The notes beneath the pieces were generated by a model that did not search any database, was not told the origin of the DNA, and was given only the letters and a program-made list of their open reading frames with translations. 64,000 nucleotides of DNA, taken from contig OZ022346.1 in assembly GCA_963989245.1 (NCBI GenBank), positions 113,501 through 177,500 of the forward strand, read 5' to 3'. The position numbers were made by a program, and so were the translations under genes. Numbering within the stretch: position 1 is the first letter of the stretch; every line of letters starts with the position of its first letter. Below are positions 54,079 to 64,000 of this stretch, in pieces. This DNA is from Nansenia antarctica (lineage: Eukaryota > Chordata > Actinopteri > Argentiniformes > Microstomatidae).

Positions 54079-54116
54079 TATTTAGGGATTTTAACAACCA
54101 GTCCTATTAAGAATCC
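54079..54116. repeat. 38-bp target site duplication, left copy
   Basis: Identical over 38 bp to 57979-58016, beginning TATTTAGGGATTTTAACAAC. It flanks the HERO-like retrotransposon. Confidence 0.95.
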
Positions 54117-54297
54117 TGATGTCTGGTGTCAAAACCAGTGACCGCTGCGAAAGGGCAGCTGACAACCTGGGAAAGACCTGGTGACGGCCTGAAGAGACAG
54201 CTGACAGGAGGGAACAGACCCCAACGGGGCTGGCATGGGTTAGCTACCCGTGTTGGCAGGAGCCTTTCACTACACAGTGACTTAGTTCCACCCAACC

Positions 54298-54745
54298 ATG
54301 GCTACGAAAAATGCAAAAGGAAAAACACCCCTAGAGTCTGCGAGAGCGGGGGCGGAAGATGACTCATCGGCGGATCACACGGTAACAGACCCTGGAACGG
54401 AAATGACAACGAAGCAAATGATCAGCACGGTAGTTGACGGAGTAACAACACTGGCAGGACACAAGCTACAAAGCTGCATCTGTGGCTGGAAAAAGATAAC
54501 ATCAGAGAAGGGTCTCAAGATCCACCAGGGCAGGAAAAAGTGCCTAAGAGAGCTTAGCGAGGTGCCTCGCATTGACCGCTACTTCCTCAGAGGTAGGGCA
54601 AATCAGTCGAGTGAAGCCCAGTGGCAGGATATTCACCACAGTCCACAGGGTATCAGAACCCCAGACGAAGCTCAACCAAGCACAGATCCATCAATGGACA
54701 TGAGTCCAGAGCCTATCCAGCCACAGACAGCAGTAGAGAGGAAGA
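54298..54745 (+). pseudogene. HERO-like ORF, N-terminal zinc-finger part
   Basis: From ATG at 54298 (context ACCCAACCATGG). Residues 60-82 form a zinc-finger-like C-x-C-x13-H-x5-C (CICGWKKITSEKGLKIHQGR), expected to bind the DNA target. The frame is lost near 54735, where the homologous sequence shifts from QPQTAVERKM to the frame DSSREEDEWTKASNL. The frame itself runs on to a stop at 54834. Confidence 0.82.
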
Positions 54746-55845
54746 TGAATGGACGAAAGCCTCAAATCTTGTGGCTAAAGCCTGCCAGAAAAAGGAGTGG
54801 GAAAACACAGACACAGACCTTGTCCATCTTCTAGAAGGTCTGAAAGGGGGCGTGGAAAGAAAACTGGACAAGATTGGAGAGATCATTTACAGCTATGGAG
54901 CAGAGAGATTTGGGGTGAAAAGTAAGAACCATGGGACACAGAAGGAACCATCAGCCCATCTCAAGTCCAGGAGACAACAAGAGATTGAAAGACTTGTGAA
55001 AGAAAGAAGGTGCCTGAGAAAACAGTGGAAGAAGGCCACAGAAGTGGAAAGGAAAGGACTTGAGGCACTACAGGCCGACATCAAGCAGCGTCTTGCAACA
55101 CTGCGAAGAGCAGAATGCTTGAGAAAGCAACACAAGAAGAAAGAGCGAACGAGGACTGCCTTCTACAGAGATCCCTACAAGTTCGTCAAAGACCTCTTTG
55201 TCAAGGAGAAAACAGGGACCCTCAAAGTACCCATAAGGGAACTAGAGGAGCACCTGAGGAAGACCTACTCTGACAACCAGAGGCATGTGCCAGCCAGCAT
55301 TCCGGATGACATGCCACCAATCCAACCACCTGAGCACCAGATGGAAACAAGGCCCCCTACATGGAGCGAAGTTGAGAGCACAGTAAAACGGGCAAGAACA
55401 GCCTCAGCCCCTGGGCCCAACGGCGTTCCATACAGGCTATATAAGAACAGTCCAGGCGTCTTGAAGTACCTCTGGAAGCTAATGAAAGTGGCATGGGAAA
55501 AGGGAATCATACCAAAGGCATGGCGAAGGGCAGGAGGGATCCTGATTCCCAAAGAGAAGAATTCCTCAACCATCGACCAGTTCCGCCAGATCAGTCTACT
55601 GAATGTGGAAGGAAAGATTTTCTTCAGTGTTGTGGCCCAGAGGCTCTCAGTATTCTTGCAGAAGAACAACTTTGTCGACACCTCAGTGCAGAAGGCAGGG
55701 ATAAGTGGATTCTCAGGATGCCTGGAACACACAAATGTCATCTGGCACCAGATACAAACGGCCAAGAAGGAGAAGAAAGACCTGCATGTGGTTTTCTTAG
55801 ATCTTGCCAATGCCTTCGGGTCAGTGCCTCATGAGATTTTGTGGA
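54730..55845 (+). pseudogene. HERO-like ORF, linker and first RT half
   Basis: The middle frame (open 54621-55952) carries a basic linker and reverse transcriptase motifs up to motif A. PGPNGVPYRLYKN is the finger region and VVFLDLANAFGSVPHEIL includes the first catalytic aspartate. Near 55840 the frame changes; the RT continues in the next entry's frame. Confidence 0.85.
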
Positions 55846-57763
55846 CAGCGTCCCAGAGGGCATCACAAGGCTGGTCAAAGCCTACTTCCAGGACCTCCAG
55901 TTCTGTGTTACAGCACAAGCCAGTACAACTGCTTGGCAGCACCTCGAGATAGGCATAATGGCGGGCTGCACCATCTCTCCACTGGCGTTTACCATGGCAA
56001 TGGAGCTCATTATTCGAGCATCCCGATGGGTTGTTGGAGGGGAACGGTTGAAGAGCGGGCTGCGTCTTCCACCAATCAGGGCGTACATGGATGACATGAC
56101 GACAATAACAACAACAAACGCATGCACCAAACGCCTGCTGGTTAAACTCCAGGGAAACATCAAATGGGCACGAATGGAGATTAAACCCAGTAAGTCCCGC
56201 AGTATCTCCATTGTCAAAGGCAAGCTCGCCAATGAGAGGTTCAACGTCAACAACGAGCCAATACCAACAGTTCTGGAGAAGCCCATCAAAAGCCTTGGCC
56301 GCTGGTATAGCGCAGAACTCAAAGACTCGAAGCAGGTGGAACAACTCAAGCAGGATACAATCAGTGGCCTCAAGCAGATCAACAACACTGCTCTCCCTGG
56401 GAAGCTGAAGCTGTGGTGCTTTCAGTTTGGACTGCTGCCCCGTCTCATGTGGCCAATTTCCATCTACGAGGTCACACTATCCCATGCCAACCGGCTGGAG
56501 AGACTGGTGAATGCACAAGTGAGGAAGTGGCTTGGACTGCCGAGAGGCCTTAGCAGCATAGGCCTGTATGGCAACGGAGCCCTCTCCCTACCAATCTCAA
56601 GCCTGGTGGAGGAGTACAAATGTGCCAAATCAAGGCTGGAAATGACTCTAACAGAATCCCGGGATCCATTCGTCAGAGGTGCTGCTCCAATCCTAGCAAC
56701 GGGGAGGAAATGGAAGCCATCTGCAGCAGTTGCGGTGGCAAAGACCGCCCTCAGACACCGGGATATAGTGGGGCATGTCCAACATGGCAGAGGGGGCCTT
56801 GGCTTGGAAACAACAACACCCACATGGCAAAAGGCTACTCCAACCGAACGGCGGAAGATGGTGGTTGAGGAGGTGCGCCACCAGGAGGAAGCAGCCAGGT
56901 GCGCCAAGGCAGTCTCCCAAGCCCAGCAAGGCCGCTGGATGAAGTGGGAGAGCGTGGAGAGGAGGAAAATCACGTGGAACGAGCTGTGGAGCATGGAGTC
57001 TAATAGGCTAAGTTTCATCATCAGAGCCACATATGATGTCCTGCCCTCTCCTACCAACCTACATCTCTGGTATGGAGAGGACCCAGCCTGTCTCCAGTGT
57101 GCAGCCCCAGCAACCCTCAAACACATCTTGGTGGGTTGCAAGACCAGTCTAACTCAAGGAAGATACACCTGGCGCCACAACCAAGTGCTAAAGTGCTTGG
57201 CTGCCGAACTTGAGCACAAGAGGGTAACCACCAACGCCATGCCTCTAAATGCCCAGACTACCTTTCCACGGAAAACAACCTTCATCCGGGAAGGGGAGAA
57301 ACAGCGGACCAAGCCATCACCTCCAGACTCAGGCCCACTGAACGCAGCCCGGGATTGGGAAATGCGGGTAGACCTCAGCCAGAGGCTCACCTTCCCACCC
57401 GAAATTGCAGCGACCAACCTGCGCCCAGACCTAGTCCTCTGGTCCAAGTCCTGCCGGCGTGTCTTCATCGTAGAACTGACGGTCCCATGGGAGGAGGCCA
57501 TCGATGAGGCATTCGAACGGAAGAGGCTGCGGTATGCCAACTTAGCAGTCGAAGCAGAGGGGCGGGGCTGGAACGTGAAGGTGTGGCCAGTGGAGGTGGG
57601 CTGCAGAGGCTTTGTAGCCAGCTCCACCACAAGGCTCCTGAGGGCAGTAGGGATCAGAGGACAGGCCCAACGGAAGGCAATCAGAGAACTGTCCACTGCA
57701 GCAGAACGGAGCAGTCACTGGCTGTGGCTGAAACGTAGGGACCCAACATGGGCTCCCAAATGA
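55841..57763 (+). pseudogene. HERO-like ORF, RT palm, CCHC motif and endonuclease
   Basis: Open for 640 codons to TGA at 57761. MAGCTISPLAFTMAMELIIR is RT motif B and AYMDDMTTITTT is motif C with the YMDD catalytic pair. A CCHC motif (CLQCAAPATLKHILVGC) lies near residue 410. The restriction-like endonuclease follows with RPDLVLWSK and FIVELTVPWEEAIDEAF, providing the PD...E catalytic residues. Only the upstream frameshifts prevent a full protein. Confidence 0.88.
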
Positions 57764-57978
57764 CCACGTGGTGCCACCGTGCGACACACACCCAGGCCTG
57801 ATCAGCCTGTGGTGGGGCCAACCTCGGCAGAGGGTGTCTTGTGATAACTGGCCGAAACACCCAATGAGGTCGGGGACCACAACTGAAGATGTGTCGTACT
57901 GGTGGCACCACGTGATCATTGCCAAATTCCACTCCACCCAAGAGGACATCTCCAACTCCACTCAATTGTTGTGCTGAA

Positions 57979-58016
57979 TATTTAGGGATTTTAACAACCA
58001 GTCCTATTAAGAATCC
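57979..58016. repeat. 38-bp target site duplication, right copy
   Basis: Identical to 54079-54116. Its last base is also the first C of the CAGTTAGGTCCG end of the adjoining Tc1-like element, so the retrotransposon used a target at the edge of an older Tc1 copy. Confidence 0.95.
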
Positions 58017-59470
58017 AGTTAGGTCCGTAAATATTTGGACAGTGACACAATTTCCATCATTTTTGCTCTGTATGCCACCACAATGGATTTGAAATGAAAC
58101 AATCGAGATGTAATTGAAGTGCAGACTTTCAGCTTTAATTCAAGGAGCTCAAAAGTAATTGGACAAATTAACATAATCATAAATAAAATATTATTTTTTA
58201 ATACTTTGTTGAGAATCCTTCCTTTGCAGGCAATGACTGCCTGAAGTCTGGAACCCATGGACATCACCAATGCTGGGTTTCCTCCTTTGTGATGCTTTGC
58301 CAGGCCTTTACTGCAGCAGTCTTCAGTTGTTGTTTGTTCGTGGGTCTTTCTGCCTTTAGTTTTGTCTTCAGCAAGTGAAATGCATGCTTGATCGGGTTGA
58401 GATCAGGTGATTGATCGGCCATTGCAGAATATTCCACTCCTGGGTTGCTTACGCAGTATGTTTTGGGTCATTGTCCATCTGTATTGTGAAGCGCCATCCA
58501 ATCAACTTTGCTGAATTTGTCTGAATCTGAGCAGACAGAATATCCCTAAACACTTCAGAATTCATCTGTCTGCTTCTGTCTTCTGTCACATCATCAATAA
58601 ACACTAGTGACCCAGTGCCATTGGAAGCCATGCATGCCCATGCCATCACATCGCCTCCACCGTGTTTTACAGATGATGTGGTAAGCGTCGGATCATGAGC
58701 CGTTCCAAGCCTTCTCCATACTTTTTTTCCCCCCATCATTCTGGTATAGGTTGATCTGATGAGTTTCATCTGTCCAAAGAATGCTCTTCCAGAACAGGGC
58801 TGGCTTTTTTAGATGTTTTTTGGCAAAGTATAATCTGGCCTTTTTATTCTTAAGGCTTATGAATGGCTTGCACCTTGTGGTGAACCCTCTGTATTTGTTC
58901 ATGTGAAGTCTTCCCTTTATGGTACACTTGGATAATGATATGCCTACCTCCTGGAGACTGTTCTTCACTTGGCTGGATGTTGTGAAGGGGTTTTTCTTTA
59001 CCATGTAAAGGATCCTGTGATCATCCACCACTCGTCTTCCATGGACGTTCAGACCTTTTTGTGGTGCCGAGCTCACCAGTGCGTTCTTTTTTTCTCTGAA
59101 TGTACCAAACTGTTGATCTGGCCACTTCTTATGTTCCCACTATCTCTCTGATGGATTTTTGGGTTGTTTTTGCAGCCTATTTCACTTGCATTGAGAGCTC
59201 TGTTGACTGCATGTTGTGCGTATACAGCAACATCTTCCAAATGCAAATGCAACACTTGCACAACTCAGACCTTTTACCTGCTTAATTGATAAAGAAATAA
59301 TGAAGGAGTAGCCCACACTGGCCCATGAAACAGCTTTTGAGTAAATTGTCCAATTACTTTTGGTCCCTTGAAAAAGAGGGAGCTACACATTAAAGAGCTG
59401 TAATTCCTAAACCCTTCCTTCAATTTGGATGTGAATACCCTTACCCTAAAGCTGAGAGTCTGCACGTCTC
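58016..59470 (-). mobile_element. Tc1-like transposon, right end lost
   Basis: The left end CAGTTAGGTCCGTAAATATT with TGGACAGTGACAC is a known Tc1-type terminus. The right side keeps subterminal sequence (TGTCCAATTACTTTTGGTCC, GCTGAGAGTCTGCAC) but not the outermost inverted repeat. It joins the HERO-like fragment near 59470-59500. A degenerate transposase lies on the minus strand. Confidence 0.85.
58230..59130 (-). pseudogene. Tc1-like transposase, decayed
   Basis: Recognisable in several frames. KKNPFTTSSQVKNSLQEVGI and RGFTTRCKPFISLKNKKARL form the DNA-binding part. WKSILWTDETHQINLYQNDG has the first aspartate. VKHGGGDVMAWACMASNGTG and FTIQMDNDPKHTA give the second aspartate. A C-terminal part lies between 58440 and 58230. 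At least two frame changes (near 58740 and after 58449) inactivate it. Confidence 0.85.
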
Positions 59471-59494
59471 CCTGTCACCCCCTGCAGCTGTAGT

Positions 59495-60400
59495 CTGGGT
59501 TAGATGTTCTTTCCCCAACACTTTTCCCTCCTCCTCAGCCACAGCCAAAAGCTGCCCTTCTCCGCCTCTTCAGCCAGCTCTTTCGTTGCCTTCTTGAGCT
59601 TTCCTCCTGTCACACCTGTGTCCCTCAGCAGGCGTGTGGTTGACAGCCCCACAAAGCCTCGGCATCCAGCCTCCACTGGGTAGATGGTGGTCCTCCAGCC
59701 AGCCTCCCTACACTCCGCAGCCAGATCTGAATTCTTCTTCCGTTCGAAAGCGGCCTCAATCCCCTCCTCCCACGGTACTGTGAGCTCCATGAGGAGTGCA
59801 GCTTTTGCCTTGGTGGACCACACCACTATGTCAGGACTAGGGGTGGGCATCAATGATCGACGATCGATAATTGATCGATAAGGATCTTGGTCGATCACAA
59901 AATATTTTGCTCGATAATCATTAATACATTGGTGTAATTTATAATTAATAATAATAATAATGGAAATTAGTTTGTCCACGTTATGTGTGAGAAATGAACT
60001 TTGCATTTGCCTTCGCATTGATTTTCATTCTTGCCCAGGACATTAGCTCGTCCATCCTGTTCAGCAATCTGGATGTACATGGTGCTATCTGAAGGAGGCT
60101 GGTGATGTCATCCATGTAGCCCCTCAGTGGTGGTAGCTTCTGTCCGGATGGTAGTTTGATCCCTCCTACAGTTTGTCTTGCTCCGATAAGGATGATTTCG
60201 AAGGCTGCCACAAACAGAATGGGAGAAAGGTAACACCCCATGGCGAGTCCCACCTCTAACTGCCGCCACCCGGTGATGAAGTCCTGGAGGGTAAATCCTT
60301 CAAATAGCTTGCTACTGGAGGGCATGTGGAAAAACTCCATGGCATAGCTGATCAGCTGACCCATAGACATTGGCGAGGTCGAGCCAGATGACATGCAGGT
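59495..60400 (-). pseudogene. second HERO-like copy, internally deleted
   Basis: On the minus strand RT motifs B and C (GLAMGCYLSPILFVAAFEII, PPLRGYMDDITSLL) are at 60120-60310. The C-terminal endonuclease and tail (IVVWSTKAKAALLMELTVPW, VEAGCRGFVGLSTTRLLRDT, SFWLWLRRR) are at 59520-59835. The region between them, including the CCHC motif, is absent and replaced by about 175 bp of unrelated sequence. It is 5'-truncated at about 60400. Confidence 0.85.
59838..60012. mobile_element. insertion in the second HERO-like copy
   Basis: Begins AGGGGTGGGCATCAATGATC with repeated GATCGATAATTGATCGAT, a terminus type common to fish MITEs, and then AT-rich sequence. The matching right end is not clear, so the class is uncertain. 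Confidence 0.45.
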
Positions 60401-60500
60401 CCCTCCTTTCATGACTTTTCCTAGATATGTGCGTTCTACCACCCAGCATCTTTACATTTTCAAAATCGAGTTAGTATAAAGCGATTTTGCAGTATTTCTG
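60401..60500 (-). repeat. inverted repeat, left arm
   Basis: The inner 64 bp match the reverse complement of 62817-62880 at all but two bases (shared core GGTGGTAGAACGCACATATC). A weaker match (ACTGCAAAATCGCTTTATAC) extends the arm to about 60500. The arm abuts the HERO-like fragment. Confidence 0.82.
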
Positions 60501-62060
60501 TGTGTGTCTGTGTATTTGCTTTGGAATTCGGCTGCAATTCTCTTTTATATCAGCAGAGGTAGCAAGGGGGCACACACTGTGCTCAAACTTCAGGCTTTAG
60601 TGCTGAATTAGATATAGTGGATAAGACTGATAAGTATGTTACATAATGTGTTTATATATAGGCTATATATAGCAATAGGGATACATAAGATATGTATATG
60701 TACAGACAGTTATGAAAATGATAAACTGTACAGTTTCTACTATCCAACTGTATAAACTGTACAGTTTGTACTATCCAAGTTCCATGCAATAGTGATAAGA
60801 TATTATGATGTGTAGCCTATGTACAGTTATGAATTATACACTGCACAGTATAAGTTGTGTGGTGCATGCATAGCTACCGCAGCAAAGTAATTGCAGTAGC
60901 CTACGTTTGATTATGCATGTACTCATCAACGAATATTATATAACAAACTGATATTTATAATATTGTATATAATGTCTTTTTTGTATATCACTGTAGAACA
61001 CGGTGCTAGACCACTGGACCACCTCAGGCCACCAGTAATAACCATAATTGTGGATTACTATTTACAATTAGTAGTCTCCTAATCTCGCTACAGTTTGAGC
61101 GAGTCTGTAACTACTTTTGTTTCAGCCCATTCTTGCCTATAGACAACTGTACAATCATTCATATTGAGTTTATTCACCCAATAAAGTAAAGATGAATAAT
61201 ACTGCCCTTCACCTTATTATCAGATGTTCATAGACCTGTGTCGGCAATAATAATAATACACAACAGGCAAGACGGTTGTACCATAGATATACGCAGATTA
61301 ATATTTGTAGATTCGTTTTCGAACATTAGATAGGCCTAGTTGATTTTGGCAACATTGTAGTAGCCAATTGCAGAGTGTATTAATTATTTTGTTTGTTTGA
61401 ATCCTCACTGTGTTCATGTTATAATGTTTAGTGAATGAACAATTGTTGGGTGTTTGCCACAAATCGGAATTCTCTTGCCGTGAAATGTGTACATCAAATA
61501 ACATGATGTCGGCGATCTACTAGAACTGCGGGACGACTGCAATGTAGGCTACCATATATATCTGCCATATCATACCGTTTTATATTGAAAAATATGATGG
61601 TAAATAAATACATGTGGGACCAATGTATGATATGGCAGAGGTGTGGTGTGTATCAGTCAGTCTCGTTCCAGCGAGTCAACTCGTGAATAAGATATTATGC
61701 GCTCTGCGCTGCGGGCTACATTTGATTATGTAATCATCAACGAGCATTTATATTAGTTTTGCCATTGTGTTTTTAAACTATTTTTGATTATACATTGTTT
61801 TGTTTTTTTATGCCCAATGCACCAGCCTCATCACGTCAATTTCCTGTGTGTGCAAATATACTGATTCTGATTGGGAAGAATGTCTCCCCAATCAACAGGT
61901 GTGAAAACAACTGGTTTGGCTGGAGGTGAAGTTACTAGTACTATAGTATCAGTACTAGAAGAGAGTTTTGATTCGCCTTTGAAACCTTTTAAATGTTATA
62001 TACAGTTGGAACAAGTATGGGCAAAAAAAAAGAAAAAAGACTGTCAATGCAACTCCTAGG
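60501..62060. other. bltp1 intron, AT-rich, no gene recognised
   Basis: About 1.5 kb of AT-rich sequence. Similar segments TGATTATGCATGTACTCATC (60910) and TGATTATGTAATCATCAACG (61724) suggest an internally repeated element. ATGCCCAATGCACCAGCCTC near 61811 and ATACTGATTCTGATTGGGAA resemble a LINE 3' tail. No exon is seen. Confidence 0.4.
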
Positions 62061-62079
62061 AGGGATGACTCAGTCCTAC

Positions 62080-62274
62080 CGCTTAAGGAGGGTTCCTCTG
62101 GGTCCTGGACGTGGATGGACTTGAAGTCCAGCTGCATCCTGGGCAGGGCGAAGATGGTCTCCGTCTCGTGGTTGTAGGTGGAGGAGCTGCGGAAGCTGCT
62201 GAGGAGGCTGCTGTTCTTGGCCGCCGTGCCGCTCTCAGGGTTGTTGGCATCGACGTTGCGCAAGAGGTTCAGCT
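62080..62274 (-). CDS. bltp1: bltp1 (KIAA1109) exon
   Basis: A 195-bp exon with acceptor CTCTGTCCCTCAG and donor TTAAGCG then GTAGGA. It encodes LNLLRNVDANNPESGTAAKN, SSLLSSFRSSSTYNHETETI and FALPRMQLDFKSIHVQDPEE, ending PSLS with a split codon completed at 53973. The HETETIFALPRMQLDFKS block is conserved in BLTP1. It is the most 5' bltp1 exon in the window; earlier exons lie beyond the right edge. Inverted repeat arms flank it at 60401-60500 and 62772-62880. Confidence 0.95.
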
Positions 62275-62284
62275 CTGAGGGACA

Positions 62285-62500
62285 GAGGAAATCAATCAAA
62301 TGTAATTTATATAGTATATATTTATAGGTCATACATTGGTGCTGAACATAAAAACATTAGTAAATAAAACACAACACAATAAAAGCAGGAATAAAACAAG
62401 AAATAGGAGATAAGAAATAAGTAAATATGAGTGAAAGTGCAAGTTGAGATAAGCAGAGGGACACATTAGAAGAAAAGTGGCTTCCGTCTAAATGCTATCA
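62285..62500. repeat. dispersed repeat fragment
   Basis: TGTAATTTATATAGTATATA and AACACAATAAAAGCAGGAAT follow the pattern of the fish repeat at 53997. No coding role. Confidence 0.45.
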
Positions 62501-62771
62501 GATGGACTCCTGAGTACCCCCATTATACGAGTATAGTACTGAAGATCAATGACCTCTGTTGTCCTGGTTGCCTAGTAGCTTTATTCATGGTGGGACGTGG
62601 GAGGACGAATCAGATGAGACTGGATGTTGGGGATGCTTCACTTCTTAACACTACAACAGCCGTGCCTTTATACCTACTAAAAGAGCCGTCCCCCTCTTTT
62701 TCAATGCAAAGCTGCTATTTACACACAACGACCACTAGTTGGCCGCTTGTAAATTAGCCTGAATCCTACAC

Positions 62772-62880
62772 GGAAAAACTGCAAAATAGCTTCATACAAA
62801 CTTATCCTGATGTGGTTTTGAAAATGTAAGGATACTGGGTGGTAGAACGCACATATCTAGGAAAAGTCATGAAAGGAGGG
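62772..62880 (+). repeat. inverted repeat, right arm
   Basis: Partner of 60401-60500. Positions 62817-62880 match with two mismatches; the outer part (AAAACTGCAAAATAGCTTCA) matches less well. Confidence 0.82.
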
Positions 62881-62902
62881 TCCTGAAATTTGATCAAATG
62901 CA

Positions 62903-63768
62903 AAGATCAAATAGATAGATAGATAGATAGATAGATAAATACTTTATTTATCCCCGTGGGGAAATTCATTTTGCCGCGCCACTCCACTAAAAACCACACA
63001 TAACAACACAACACAACATAAAGGACAGACAACAACACTGGGCCAGCCATGTACAGTATATAAAAAGCAGTGAGATCTGATATAAAGGTGGATTAAAAGG
63101 ATGGCTATAGTTATTTATATTAAAATACTAAAAAAGTGATGATGGTGATTAAAATAAATAATAAATACAGATTCAGGAGTCTTGACCCCGACTGCTACTT
63201 TAGTTGCCATTGAACAGTCTTAGTGCAGCCGGGATAAATGATTTTTTATATCGCTCCGTCCGGGAGCGGATCGTAATGAACCGCCCTCTGCGGCGGCTGC
63301 TGGTTTGCCCAGCGAGGACATGATGGAGGGGGTGGTTGGGGTTGTCCCTGATGGACAGCAGCTTACTCCTAGTCCTTCTCTCCACCACCGTCCCCAGAGA
63401 GTCCAGGCTCCTTCCCACCACTGAACCCGCCTTTTTTACGAGCTTGTCCAGCCGTCCGGTATCCCTCTTGGTGATGTTTCCCCCCCAGCAGACTGCAGCG
63501 TAGAAGAGAATGCTGGCCATGACAGACTGGTAAAACATGGCCAGCATCTCTCCACACACTTCAAAAGACCTAAGTCTTCTTAAGAAGTACAGCCTGCTCT
63601 GTCCCTTCTTATAAAGTGCCTCTGTGTTGGTGGACCAGTCCAGTTTGTCGTCCAGATGCACCCCCAGGTACTTGTAGGTCTTCACCACCTCGATATCCTC
63701 GCCCCGGATGTTAATGGGCAACCGAGGTGGCTTAGACCTACGGAAGTGACGGAAATGACCCCTCACGG
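62903..63768 (-). mobile_element. L2-like LINE 3' end
   Basis: The frame 63766-63200 encodes VVKTYKYLGVHLDDKLDWST, KKGQSRLYFLRRLRSFEVCG and SILFYAAVCWGGNITKRDTG, then RFITIRSRTERYKKSFIPAA, the C-terminus of an L2/CR1-group reverse transcriptase ORF. The stop is at 63200. On the minus strand the 3' UTR runs to TCCCCACGGGGATAAATAAA and a (TATC)n tail at 62903-62936. It is 5'-truncated at about 63768. Confidence 0.9.
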
Positions 63769-64000
63769 CTGATTAAGTGTTGTTACGTTCCTAGTTAGGC
63801 CCAGCTTGGGTGATTAGCCCAGAGAGTTTTAAGTGACATGTTGCTTCCTTCCGTCAAATGTTGGGCCCCATTCTTTCTGGACAAAGGTCCACAACACCTT
63901 AAATTAAACTCACTTTGTAAGGTTTGGGGGGTTGCTCTATTGGTTGAGCGGCCCTTTGGCGTCCTCTGGGGTGTATGTATGTGTTTTTGTCTGTCCTAAT
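63769..64000. other. right edge, no recognised feature
   Basis: About 230 bp with no gene or known repeat that I can identify. Includes GCTCTATTGGTTGAGCGGCC near 63934. Confidence 0.35.

Larger units (their letters stand above)
54117..57978 (+). mobile_element. HERO/R2-like non-LTR retrotransposon, nearly full length
   Basis: A 3,862-bp insertion within a perfect 38-bp target duplication. It has a 181-bp 5' leader, one long coding region broken by two frameshifts, and a 215-bp 3' UTR ending TTGTTGTGCTGAA without an A tail. The protein order is N-terminal zinc finger, reverse transcriptase, CCHC motif, then a restriction-like endonuclease, the architecture of the R2/NeSL/HERO group. Naming it HERO is inference from domain order and fish occurrence. 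Confidence 0.9.

Noticed and set aside
56464..57961. Minus-strand frames of up to 225 residues in the HERO-like element
   Set aside because: They are antisense to the RT-endonuclease frame and have no domain of their own.

Overview
This window is teleost fish nuclear DNA. The evidence is spliced vertebrate host exons (bltp1 and snapc4), a fish-typical mix of transposons (Tc1-like, hAT, PIF/Harbinger, Ginger-like, Ty3/Gypsy, L2-like and HERO/R2-like non-LTR elements, a tRNA-derived SINE) and many tandem arrays. Most of the sequence is repetitive; host coding exons total under 1.5 kb.

Host genes. Both lie on the minus strand. From 62.27 kb to 45.42 kb are the last four exons of bltp1 (KIAA1109, bridge-like lipid transfer protein), with exactly compatible splice phases, a stop codon and a plausible 3' UTR. 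From 19.67 kb to 2.40 kb are exons of snapc4 (SNAP190, the Myb-repeat subunit of the snRNA-activating complex): three phase-compatible exons covering Myb repeats, an acidic exon with the conserved motif before the C-terminal half, and a downstream 71-bp exon. The acidic exon runs in frame into a 2.7-kb G-rich array and carries an in-frame stop and a frame change. No upstream snapc4 exons were found between 19.7 kb and the end of bltp1, so the gene copy is incomplete or the assembly is disturbed at the arrays.

Layout. 0-2.4 kb: 21-bp and 17-bp minisatellites with a Tc1 relic. 2.9-5.2 kb: Tc1 relic, a dispersed repeat and a MITE. 5.42-9.94 kb: a full Ty3/Gypsy (Mag-like) element, minus strand, with 192-bp LTRs differing at two bases and an open pol. 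10.06-11.48 kb: a Tc1-like element. 11.6-14.3 kb: the G-rich array. 14.6-19.9 kb: snapc4 exons among arrays and PIF/Harbinger relics, with a MADF-like first exon. 20.9-21.1 kb: a THAP-domain exon. 21.4-31.9 kb: a 10.5-kb array of a 10-bp unit broken by one LINE 3' end. 31.95-37.46 kb: a Ginger-like DNA transposon with 99-bp terminal inverted repeats and a multi-exon integrase gene, itself holding a hAT-type insertion. 37.8-40.4 kb: two nested hAT elements, each with a perfect 8-bp target duplication. 40.5-43.3 kb: a palindrome-rich repeat, a SINE and a further TIR element. 45.4-54 kb: bltp1 exons with nested MITEs, a 30-bp satellite and an L2-like 3' end. 54.1-58.0 kb: a nearly full-length HERO/R2-like retrotransposon inside a perfect 38-bp target duplication. 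58.0-59.5 kb: a Tc1 relic. 59.5-60.4 kb: a second, internally deleted HERO-like copy. 62.9-63.8 kb: another L2-like 3' end.

The elements do not form one pathway. The window is a record of repeated insertion into introns and simple-sequence arrays, and target duplications allow much of the order to be read. The most unusual component is the Ginger-like transposon: it joins an intron-rich Gypsy-type integrase (H2C2, D-D-E, GPY/F) to long terminal inverted repeats.
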